Positions 35,221-46,800 of a stretch of 64,000 bases of DNA are shown piece after piece (the stretch's first letter is position 1; every line of letters begins with the position of its first letter). The DNA is from Echinococcus granulosus. Its lineage: Eukaryota; Platyhelminthes; Cestoda; Cyclophyllidea; Taeniidae. The position numbers and the translations under genes were made by a program. The notes below the pieces were generated by a model. It worked only from the letters and a program-made list of their open reading frames with translations. It ran no database searches and had not been told where the DNA came from. Where the stretch lies: the NCBI RefSeq assembly GCF_000524195.1, contig NW_020170391.1:129438-193437 (forward strand), read 5' to 3'.

Positions 35221-38200
35221 AAGCACTTATCAAAGATTAAATACCTATTTTTTGTTAAGCCTAATCAATTACATCATTAGTCCAATGACCACATACCATT
35301 TTACAGAACTGATTCGTCCGCTCAGTGATTTGGGTGCGAACATATTTATACATCAAAAACTGTTAATTCCTTCTGCATATAATAATCAAATTCCTGTTGT
35401 GTAAATAACGTCAGGAATTCCTCACTTTTTCCATTGCCAAATTAGTTTAATTCATAGAACTGCCCCTAAAAGTGGCTTGCTTAAACTACCCACTACTTTG
35501 CTCATATAAAGAATTCCAATGAGCAAGGCCAGGTTGAATTGCTTGAGCAAGTCCCATGTATACACTCAGAAACCACCTTCAATTTGTTCCAATACCCTTC
35601 AGCCCACATTCACTTAATCGTGCAACTAAGTGGCATCCTCACATTTGGTAACCACTGGCAGTGCTACTGATCGCAACCCCAATAATCATACAACTCCTTC
35701 AAAAAGGCTATTCAAACTTTCAGTATAAGAGAACTAGCTTATCAAAGGAGGCCCATCTAAACACCAGGCATGAGAAACTTCATGGAAATATGAACTCCTG
35801 GGAAGCTAAGTTTTTTGGAGTCGGAAAACTGCATGGGGTAATCAAAGAAGCTGAGGAGAATCAAGCATATTAGCCTGAGTCATGCATATCAAGTTCAAGG
35901 ATGAGCAACGATTCATTTAATGCATAAAATACTTTGATATAGTGTGATTTACTCCAGACTACTTCGTAGCATCGATTATATATGACGATATTCACATCTG
36001 CAAGTCTCCAAGTAGTATTAATGACTTTTTCAAATAATTTCACTTTAAGCGCTACACTTATGCAGCTAACGCGAAAAAAATGCTTTTTTAAATTCTTCCG
36101 CGGAAACGTTGTAATTCAAGTGAAATCCAGCCAAACGGCCAATTACTAAGGCTTCTAAACCGACAAACATTGGGCTTATAATTTTTACGAAGGTGCAGAA
36201 GTTGTCAAGGTACATTGATAGTTAAACTACTTTCCTAATGATGGCGTAATTCTGCAATTGTTGGTTGCATCATTTATTAGCATTTTTGCACAAAGTGAAA
36301 TGATTTCCTTAATTTTATCTTTAGCTTCTCCAAATCGTCGGCCTCTCATGCATGAATTTCATCCCATTCCCTCAAAGGATCCGATACCTCCCTCCAGAGG
36401 CACATGCATACACGCAATTAAACGGCTCAAGTGAAACCCAATGATCAAATTCCCATCCTCTTTCATCCCCCCCCTCAAACTCCCTACCTATATCCTTTCA
36501 ACTTCATCTCGCCCTGGTAAGTTCCACATTGAGTCAGAGGGGCATGTTTCGGCGTTTAGTTAGATAGCGCATTTCACTATCAGGGGTCTTCTGAAAAGCG
36601 CTTCGCCTGTCTTGTCCTACGTCAACACCTCCCTCCCTATCCCCCTTTACTAAATCCTAGGCATCCCAACGACGTGCAGGTTTGTTCGGACCTCCTTCTC
36701 CCCTCTGGTCCACACTGCTTAACCTATTGTAGATGTGCCTCTACCTGCTCATTTTGTAAAATTCCCAATACATGCCCGCCCCAAACTCGCTACACTCTGA
36801 AGGATATGAATCGGATTATCCTTAAAAATAGAAGAGGTGCAATAATGTTTGTGCTTTTTCAGCAATTCATTAAGTATGTTGGCGCAACTCCAACCAATTA
36901 ATGTATCACATCGAGAGATTGTCCAAAATACCGTAAAAGCACGCCATCTTTGTTACACTCAATAAATATTTTTAATAAAATTGGTATCTGATGAAGGTCC
37001 ATATAAGTAAAGTTAAACAGTAAGAAAAATATCACTCTACAATTGCCGACCAACCTTATTCATGTTTGGCCTCCCCCAAGTAAAATGTGGAATGAATACA
37101 TCCAAGGCATTTTAGAATGGAATTTTAAGTTTGCTAATGCCAGAAAGGAAAATGTATTCTATATTCACTCTCAAAACCCCAGTTTTGGTTACCTACTAGA
37201 TAAAAAGTTAAAGCAATATCTAAGTCACTTGAAAGTGCATTATGGTAGTGTTAACTTGGAATCTACTGAACTCATCTAAGTTGAGCACAGTAATTTGTCT
37301 GCCTTATGGGATGTTGAGGTTCTCAATTTCCTACCCACCATCATATTGAAGTATGATGCTAAAAATATTAGGGACCTTCGTCAAAACAGCAATTTAGTTT
37401 ATATCTCCATTTCACTAAAATTTAATAGAATGTCTCATGTTAGACAATAAAGTGCAAGAAAAATCTTATAGCAAAGTCTTGGTGGCCTAGATATCTCCCA
37501 TTTGAATATTTTAGCAACAGTGAGATATTTTTGGTGATTTAACTGTCGTCTTGATATAGCATCCCATGTGGAAACTCGGAAGACTTGAAAAACTGAAAAG
37601 AGGAGTACGGTTCTATTTCCTGGTTATCGTGAAGGCGAGAGGTGTAGCGCCGCTTGCCGCGTAAAATTAGTGCAAACGCGTGTTTCGGTTGGAAGAATCA
37701 ATCAGGAGGAGGAGTCGCGACGAGACAGACACGCGCGAGAAGGACGGACTCACGATCGATGTTATCGCAAGCCAATCAGAAGTTTCGCTTGAAATTTTCA
37801 GTTTCCCCCACCTGCCATGACCAACGAGTAGCAGATTATAAAAATCCGCAAACACCCCATTGTCAATGTGGAACTTCGATCGTTCCACTTTGAAGTAAGA
37901 ATATTGAATTGTGCACATGCTTATATCCAATAATACAATAGCATGCATAATGGATCTTAAATTCTCGTACCTTCTTGAAACGAGAAGCTACGAATGATAT
38001 TGAGAGGAAGAACTTCGTTTTTACATAACTCGAAATATAAGACTATGTGCACAATTAAGATAGGTATACATGTAGTAGTGAGATACAAAAGAGTGCACTC
38101 TCCTTGATAAAATTACGGGAAATTCAGTGATGCAGAAGCCAATTTGCAGGAATGATCAATCAGTGCTAAATATTAGATGAAAAAATTAGCTTCTGACTAT

Positions 38201-38492
38201 AAGGTCTTTTACAGTGCCAATCAATTATAATTGCAAACATGTTTGAGCGAATAGACCACTGAGGTGACAGGTGACCAATTTGCGCCAACTAAGTGACTGA
38301 ATGAGGACCAGCGACTCCTGAGGAGGAAACGAACTTCGGTATCCTTTAGGTCTTGATAACCTGCAAACTTTTGCCATATTTCTCGAATAAAAGATGACAT
38401 CTACCGCTCATTATTCTCGTCCAAAGAGTATTAAATTAGAGGTGAAGTGGAGGAACACGGTAGTAATATAACTGTATTGCTTTTATATTTTA

Positions 38493-38628
38493 TTTAACTC
38501 TTGGGCTCCGGTATTATACCTTCGACGGGTGGCCTAGTCATTGGACCATGGCAGTAGCTTTTAAGTTGTTCTGTAGTTGAAAACTACGTATTTTACCCCA
38601 GCATTGTTCCTTTTCTCGTCCTTAGGGA
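38493..38628 (+). repeat. Dispersed repeat family, copy 7 (near full length)
   Basis: Contains TTTAACTCTTGGGCTCCGG, CGACGGGTGGCCTAGTCATT, GGACCATGGCAGTAGC, GTTGTTCTGTAG and ACCCCAGCATTGTTCCTTTT in family order, ending in CCTTAGG. Confidence 0.65.
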
Positions 38629-39218
38629 ATTGTCAGGATGCTGCGCAACATTTTAAAATTTTAAGGTTAAAGTCTAAATTGCCCTCTAAAATCCCCGTTT
38701 GGCAACCACAAAATATGCTCAATATCGAATCATACTAATAGAAAATATTTCCTTTTAGGAGGTTGAAATATTTGAACTGCTAGTTATGCAAAGTTATAAT
38801 GACAATGCTGCGCGGGACGTTATTTGGTAGAGGGCCACATTGTTTGGCATTCGACTTAAAGGAAGTGATGATTGCGGCCAGGCTGCCGGTTCTGGTATGC
38901 AAAAGAGCTTATAGGCCGATCGTCATTCGGTCTAAAAGACCAATTACAACAAAGGTACTTCGGACAAATATGTTTTAACTTTAGGAACGTGTCGGCATGT
39001 GCATAGCTTTCTTCTCTATTTTTATTCCACCATTATTTGTACTGCGGAAGATGATGGCTTTCTCGGAGTACAAGGGACCGTAGGTCTCACAGATAAAGTC
39101 AGTTATTCGGTTACCTTCAGTCCCAGCGAGTCTCCTGGACTTCTTTCACAACTCAGATTCCGGAACGTTGGCATTAATATAGTGATACCCTGTTGGGTGC
39201 ACTCCTCCTTGTGTGTTG

Positions 39219-39471
39219 TTCTCGGGAGGGTCCGAGGGGGTTCCCGGTTCGGTGTGCGGTTGGACGGGTGGGTTCCCGCGGTTTGAGGGCCTTGCCGGTT
39301 CAGCGGTGGTGCGGTCGATCGTGTTGTGGTGCTGGGTCCTTGTGGGGTGGGCTTTTCTGTCGTGAGGTGCGGCGGTGGTGGGCCTCATTAGTTTGGTAAG
39401 TTTGCGACTGGAAGAGGGGTGAGGAGCGGTGGGGGATCCAGGGGCATTAACGACCAGGGGGTGGTTTTCCT
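39219..39471 (+). other. G/T-rich, strand-skewed island
   Basis: About 250 bases in which the plus strand is strongly rich in G and T with few A or C, in sharp contrast to the flanks. Open frames on both strands result from the biased composition and are not convincing as protein. It lies 0.7 kb before the asteroid-like gene. It could be a decayed GC-rich repeat or a structured regulatory or transcribed element. Confidence 0.5.
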
Positions 39472-40160
39472 ATCGTCAAATTCAGCTGGTGTCTTTATGA
39501 AATTAGTCGTATTTCGACCGATGTTTAAGCGACTTACTACCCGAATTCCCATATAACATGCACAAAATGAATGAATCCTAGGCGTTCTAGACTGTTCTTT
39601 AAATTTAAGATTAATTTGTTTTAATTTATTGTGGCGATGCTAATCTTGCAAGCTGCCTTTGATGATTGGTGGGGGTTGTTTTACTTCAGAAAGCCGGTGA
39701 TTTACTTATGTGTGCTCATTATCGGTTCTAAAGTTTCAACTACGGGATCTTCATAGTCTACAGGATTGTCACTAGCAGTTAGACTTTCATATTCATCGGA
39801 GGACTCCGTACGTGTTTACGATGTCATTATACTGATTTTCAATTGGGCATGTAAATATTACGGTGATGTTAGGTTTGTATGGCTTTGATGCAGTATTATA
39901 GCGATACTTCATTTTCTAGTTTTTTTTTTCTATCTACCTTATGTTGATTTGTCACCTGACGTGCATTTCTGGCTGAATGGCTTAATGGATTCAATATTTC
40001 TTTGCTTGGGAGATGTTCGAAATTCTTATATGAGTTGGTACATACATATAGATTTTTTAAAACCTTATTTATGAACCTATTCTACTTGGAATGACTCACA
40101 GTGCACTTATTGGAACTCATCCTTTGAATAATATATTAGGCAACCACGATTGGCGCCGAT

Positions 40161-43100
40161 ATGCTAATTAATAGTGATATTTGGACTCTAATTGAACAAG
40201 AAGTCCCAGCCTTTCGAACACTTCAACTTTACAATGCTACTGTTGTTGTCCATGCTCATGATTTTTTGAGCAATGTTATTCGAATGTCCGACCATCCTCT
40301 ACACTATGGTGGCGATTATTTACTTCTGGAAGAAGATTTGGCGAAGGTTTTGAACAGTTTTAATCAATGCAATATTCGGCCCATTTTTATCTTCGGTGGT
40401 GCATCAACTTTGAAGGTACGTTATATCAAATGTGACTTGTGAACTGGGTCAACCTAATTAATTTGTTCATTTTATTGCATGAGAAATTCGTTTCATGACG
40501 ACAGATCATAGGTAATTTGTAACTCACGTTTATATTCAGTCATCTAGATTGCAAGAAAATATGCGCAGCCTCCAAAAACGGATCAGCAACCTAAACTGTG
40601 GTCTGCAGCAAAGTCGCACATCAAATCAAATCCCGAAAGTTGATCATCGCAACGGTTCATTCTATACTCCTGTTTTCGCGAAGGAGACCTTGGTGAAAAA
40701 ACTAGATGCTATGGGCTTCTTGCATGTCACTTGCGACGCCGATGCCGTTTCCGCCTGTGTTGCCCTGGCAGCACATCTTCGCCGCCCTCTGGTAGCTAAT
40801 TCAAATGAGCTTCTTTTGTTTGAGTTTGAAGAACCAAGTGATAGCCTCGAGTGCTTCATTTACATTCCTTTAAGATTTCTTTCTTCTCAACCGGTTCCTC
40901 AATCTTCGAATCCGCACTCCCTGTGTCTCGTTGCACATGCATTTTCTCCATCGAATTCTAGTATTCATCGCATACCCTACGTTTTGCGTCCTTTCTTTGC
41001 TATCTACTTTAAACCGCCAAACGGTTCTTACTTTCCTCTACCTCATCGACTTTACAATGTCCTCAGTAACCGAGAAAATTCGCATCTAAAGGATTCAATT
41101 CGACCTATGGTCCAGCGTGCGAAGGAACTCGTTAGATGGCTGGAATCAATTGAGTCCCCCGTAAATGCTTTCTGCGAGTCTGTTGAACAACTAGAACAGA
41201 ATGCTGTCTTCTCATTTACTAAGGAACTCGTGGAGATTACTTTGACTCTCAAAATCGACCTGATGCAGGGCGAAGATCTGGCGAGGTATCTGCTTCCTAA
41301 CGTGAAGCCAAGCAAGGGCAATTTAGTAACATCAACAGATCTAATTACTTGTTTGGCTCGGCAGCCATCTTGTTTAAAGTATATAGAGCAATACGTCAAT
41401 GTCAATGAGCCTAAAAGTACCCTGCAGGAGTGTGAAATGGCCAATTTCTTATCCAGGGTCCCACCTAGATTTCTTCAGTTGTATCGCTCTGGCTTTCTTT
41501 CCACGGTCGTTTTTACCCATCTTCTTTCAAGCACTGTGGTATTACCCGTCCTAGAAGAAAATCCAACCCGTGAATGCGCCGCAGAATGCTCCAGAGGCAT
41601 TCGCTATCTCCAGTACTGCTTGGCACTAGATTTTATTCGACGCTATGATGCTGAAATTGCGCATCTGAGTGGGTGCACAGAGCCCACAATCGTTGAATTT
41701 TCGCGATCTAAAGATACTTCACATTATCGTCAACACACAATCAGGCTAAAGCCTTCTCCTCTTCCGACCTCTGAAGATTCAGCAAAAGCGTGTGGCTCAT
41801 TTATTTACAAAAATATTGGTTACCAAATGAAATCTGTGAGTAACTGGATTGAGATTCTGGCGTTAACTTTGACATTATGGCATATCAATACTCATCCCGA
41901 TGCAAAATTCAACATTCTGGATCAAACAACCGCTTTGGCAGTCGCTTTAATTGTTTGCGCAGTGGAGGCCTCCAATGGTAGTCTGGACTTTAGGCTTCTT
42001 AATGACTTGGCCGATGATATGGCTTGCGATTACAACGTGGATGTTGTCCATGAAATTATCGAAATTCAGCTGCTCCATATTTCAATGCTCTCCCTTCTGC
42101 GACTTGCCAATGCCATTGGCGTTTGTGAAGACGTCAACAATGAAAATCCCGAAATTTTACTTTTCCCACGGGGAGGACGCATCTTTCCTAGTTCTCGTCT
42201 TATTCACAACTTGGCTGTCACTCTTAAGGTCTCGCAAGACCGTGAGTCACTTAGTATTTGGCTAGAACGACTTTTGTCTCCCATCCAGAACGCTGAACAT
42301 GTGCGGGAGGCCACTGAAAGTATGATTTATCTGGCCAGAACCTTGTGCGAAATGTGGATTGTGCGACCAGTCGAGTTTTTGTCACATTGCGAACTTCTTC
42401 CCTTTCCTACGTCGGGGAACCGATCTTCCATTAGAGGAGATCATCAAGATAAAAATGGGCTATCGCCCTCACAGCAGGTTCGTTCATTTTATCGTGGACC
42501 TGACTTGCGAAGTGGTCGAGGTGGTACATATGTAACTCGTTCCTCAGCGCAACGAATGGCCCAAAGTAGAGCAAATGACAAGACATTTACTCGCAGTATG
42601 GATTCTCGTGAACCTAGCGACAAGGATACAACTATAAATGGCGTGACTACTCATGAGAAGGTGCTCCTAAATGAAGAAAAAACGCACTTTATGCAAGAAA
42701 CTGTTAATAATTCGTATAAGAAATGGGGGAAGAATTCCGGTTTTCATTCAAGGGCGGGACCCGGTCGTCCATTTCGTCCAAGGGGGCCTGGGTTCGGTAA
42801 TGAAAGTGAGTGTGAAGGACGTTCGACCAATCCTTTTCTGCCGAATTACGTCCTTACACCTGACTTCAATCAACGCCTTTCGTCTCCTAAGATCGCTAAA
42901 TCAAAGAACCCTTTTTTATCGGATTTAAATCCAAGCTGTCGACGTGCTGCTTCAGAATGTCGTGGAAGACAGGGTTTTGGTCGAGCACCTCATTATTCTT
43001 ATAGCGGACGAAGGGAGTCGGTCACCTTGCCTGCCTCTGAGCATGGTCTTAGAACATTCAGCGGTAAGCGTTTCCAACCAACGATCTCAGAATCTGGCAA

Positions 43101-43566
43101 TGAATTCACAAATGAAAACAGTCGGGACACTTTCTTGAAATGGAATGACAATTTCAGCATGATCGGAGAAGTGCCTCCTACTTCATCCTCCGGCAACACC
43201 GGTGCTACAAAAACATTGACCAGAGTTAATTCCGAAGGAGATTGGAAGGATCAAAGTCAAATGAGTGGTGAGCGCATATCCCGGTTTAGAGGGAGCAATC
43301 TTAAAAGTGGTCCCTCGGGGCCGTGTGTACCTTTTAATCCCAGATATCCTGTCACTAGTCCCAGAAACAATTGGAACAAATCACACATGGGACGAGGCAA
43401 ACAGTTTGGGCCCTTCAATGGTGTTCCTCGACGTGGTAGGACTTTCAATGATGGTTTTTATGTGAATAAAACTCCTCAAGGTCGATGTTCGGATTTTAAT
43501 AGAGGAATGTGGGATCCAAACGATATCGATGATGCAGTTAAGAAATTGGCTCTGGACTTTCCTTGA
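40161..43566 (+). CDS. Asteroid/FAM120-family protein with degenerate XPG-like nuclease fold
   Basis: Two exons, 40161-40415 and 40540-43566, join in phase 0 to 1093 residues. The N-terminus carries the family core: VVVHAHDFL near residue 28, HYGGDYLLL at 48 and PIFIFGG at 74. From residue ~135 it has ETLVKKLDAMGF, TCDADAVSACVALA and LVANSNELLLFEF, which match the second XPG motif of asteroid/ASTE1. A helical middle region includes LLFPRGGRIFPSSR at ~560, also a family hallmark. The last ~350 residues are disordered and rich in Arg, Gly, Ser and Phe (GRPFRPRGPGF), an RNA-binding-like tail. The acidic metal ligands of active XPG nucleases are gone, with His at 31 in place of the first Asp and NSN at 172-174 in place of DSD. 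A non-catalytic scaffold or RNA-binding role is therefore inferred. The start is the first ATG in frame with the alignment. Confidence 0.75.
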
Positions 43567-43797
43567 CGCTGACATATTTTGTTAAAACGCGTTTTTTTCC
43601 GTGTACTTTCTGCGATATTTACTAGCCATCAGTATACATAACAAAGACATATACTTTGGAACTTTTTTTGGTATCTATTCTGTGTTTTAATACCCCGATT
43701 ACACAAGTATTTTGTTAAAGTGATGGAACACCTATTTTCATTAGTTGATATAAAATTAACGTTAGCCACTATCCATCAAGGAATTGTACTTTGTTAT
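43567..43797. other. Convergent 3' region between asteroid-like and SVOP-like genes
   Basis: The stop codons of the two tail-to-tail genes are only 333 bases apart. The minus-strand poly(A) signal is at 43798-43803. No canonical plus-strand AATAAA was found, so the asteroid-like transcript may use a variant such as ATAAAA near 43750 and overlap the other 3' UTR. Confidence 0.4.
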
Positions 43798-43803
43798 TTT
43801 ATT
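43798..43803 (-). terminator. Polyadenylation signal of the SVOP-like gene
   Basis: Minus-strand AATAAA (TTTATT on the plus strand), 97 bases past the stop codon of the transporter gene. Normal spacing for a short 3' UTR. Confidence 0.6.
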
Positions 43804-43899
43804 TAGAGTGTTCCATATAATACATCAAAGTTACTCGAGATGTGATTGAGCTTTTGCTGTGGTCCTGAGGTGCAAGGGCAGAGCGTGGAGAGGGCTTGA

Positions 43900-46800
43900 T
43901 TAGGATGCTGTGGTGAGCGTGGGATTGGGCGCACTTTCATCACCCGAAGATCGACGAAAGTGGACTTCAGCTGTCTCCACAACAGAACTCTAAGTATAAA
44001 ACGGGGATTTATGGGTGAGAATTCACTAGTTTTCGCATTCAATTTTTGTCCCAGTGTACTCGGTTTTTTTTCGACTAAATAGACAAACGCGTAGTTAAAA
44101 TGAGCATTAGCATTCGCTTATGCTATTACTGTGCGTTGCCAATGCGACACTCGATCTCCGCCTTTCACTCAAGAGGTCACTAACAACTATTACACCAGTT
44201 AATCCATATGGATTGAGCTGATAGGTTAGCATACTTGGATTTATTACTACCCTAAATGATGCTTCTCTAGGGGGTTCGTTGTTAAGCCGAAGGAGTGAGC
44301 GTTTTGCATAGGTAGGTGCGGAGGTGTGGGTAATTGCAATGCGCAAGGATAGTAGGTGGTACTGCTAATTACCTGAAGAGCGCGATCTTTTGTTTCGATG
44401 GGTAGAAAAAGGGCTATGCTTGCACAAATTAGACAAACACCGCTATAGAGTGAAAGACCAAGAAGAGCTGACACGTCGGGCATGATGACCTCGGCCACGT
44501 ACGGTGTCGACATCGCTCCTAGACGAGCGAACGAACTGCAAACACCCTGACCCAGGGATCTAATTGTTGTTGGATATACCTAGAAGGGGGGGAAAATCCT
44601 TTCAGTCGTCAGGTCTATCTTGACCAGCCGACCGTTTCCAAGGATCGGCAGTTATCCTTTTAGCAAAGTGGTAATCAAACATCCCTCCCATGATTAATGC
44701 ACTGCAAAATACATGCTTCGGTGGAGAAGGGTGGGTGTTACACAAGGGAATGTGTGATTGCTTTTCCACTTTCTTGGCACTTTATTTTTCAGCTCTGGTT
44801 CAGCACACACTCAACTCCCGAGGGTACTTTCGGCATGCCTACGGTACAACTGCGACAAATTGTGCGTACTTAAGTATCTCGGTAATGGTCCTGTCAAAAA
44901 CATCGGAATTTGATTACGCGGGCACTTAAGCCCTCGCAGATTGTGCCTTTGCTCGTCGGCGGGTTGTGCTGCTCGGCCCATGACAGTAGCCCCTCAGCTC
45001 TTCTGTATGCTAGCAATATATTTTTCACCATACCACTGTGACTTTACACAACTGCGTGGAAGGCTCGGTGCGCTATAACAGCGTTTTTAGATCTAAAGAA
45101 AACATATGCACATAGACAGTGGTGGCGTTGTATCGAAACCAATATTGGAATTCACTTTTCAATGTGTGCAAACCTTTTGTCAAGTTACCAAATCTGGGGT
45201 GAAAATTTCGAAAATCCGGCCCTAGGTTCTTGCAATTTATATAGATTTGAAGAAATTACGGTAGGTACAGCTATTTACGGAGACCTGGGTTTAAATCGGT
45301 CCGTGAAAACATTCTTTAAGACCTGTTAAAAAGCAGTGAATAGGGAACCCAAAAACGTTACAAATTCATCACTTATTTTTACCTCTATGGATGCAAAAAG
45401 CGTTTTAATGAAAATATTATGGTTCACTGCACATAGGTGCGGAGAATTCATGCCTTCCAATATGAGGCTGCACTCACTTCGCTTGTGTAGAGGTAGACAA
45501 TGCTAAACATGCCGGAGGAGAGTGCTCGCGCGACGAACAGAATGGCGATGGCAGCCGCCTTCGGCATGCAAATGTACAATATCACGAATAAGAGGGCAGA
45601 GAGAGTCGAGATAAGGGTGAGTGATATACGTCGACCCATCAAGTCATTCGTGATAATGGTCAGCGGAATAACTGCCAAAAATAAGAGTACCTAAGCTAAG
45701 TAAAGCCCTACCTCTATTCATCAACAGCCTCTCAATGTCTAAATTTGCGCGCATTTTGATTCGCTTGGGTAAATTCTTAGAAAGATAAGGTATTAAGTCA
45801 AACATTCTATGCGCAAAACCGAGTTGATGATTTGCCCTTTTCAGAAAAAGACATTCTTTGTGGTGGTAAGCTATGACTACTATTATTAATACTAGTAGTG
45901 CAAAAAGACTTCGCAATTTGAAATGGTATGTGCGTTAGCGATCGTAAATATTATATAAAAACAATATTATACCAAAAGAAATGGGTCAAGCCTTGTTTGT
46001 AGACATTTAAAGGAGGGCTGTAAGTCTGAAGTCCGCTAGAGTTAAAGGTTGTTCCCTAAATGACTTAGAGCATTAAAACTACTTTTTAAATCTAAATTAC
46101 AGGACTGCCTAACGGCCCTGCGCCAATCATGCGAATCTACTTCTAGATTGAATTACTCATCGGCGTGGGACCACTTTATACCCCAATTTTAACAATGCAA
46201 TTAACAAAGAAATCGGAATTAGTTTTGAACCAAGAGATTAATCTATTGGAATTACTTATTTGCATTTGCTGATTTTTTTGTCTAAGCCCAAATTATCAAA
46301 AGAATCCATTTGTAAAAGACCCAACTGCATACCTGTGAATTCACCCAAGGAAGAAGCCAGCATGGATAAGTAGTCATCATCGGTGAAAGCTATGCAGCAT
46401 GACTGATCAACTACTGCAGTCTTATTGACACCAAAGCCATTGTAATCTGGGTGTGACACCAAATCTAACAGAAGAGAACAAAAAAGTTGCCCATCTGTTA
46501 GCAGAGGTAGTATCTGTGCGAAATTCGCTCTCTATCCTACCGGTCACAACGCACTGACTCTCGTTCCCATTTTCGTCAAGCATACATGGCTGTAGATGGC
46601 CCTCTCCTTACCTATGTCTTACCAGCACCATTAAGGGTGATTCAGTTAAGCACTACTAAAATTCTATGTTTGAAATACATAAAAAAACTATTTCACATAT
46701 GAGTTTGTGATGAATATAATTAAGAAGTAACTTCATTAACAGTTATTTCGACGATCAACATTTAACACATACATGCTGCCGTAAAACTTTGGTTAATTGT

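Larger units (their letters stand above)
32990..40160. other. Gene-poor region, 7.2 kb, with repeats
   Basis: Between the SYD-1-like and asteroid-like genes, both on the plus strand. Holds repeat copies 5, 6 and 7, a CpG-rich patch at about 37640-37770 and a G/T-skewed island at 39219-39471. Pyrimidine-rich DNA occurs at about 36340-36780. An open frame at 37043-37279 has protein-like composition but no recognised family. No intact transposon gene was found. Confidence 0.5.
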
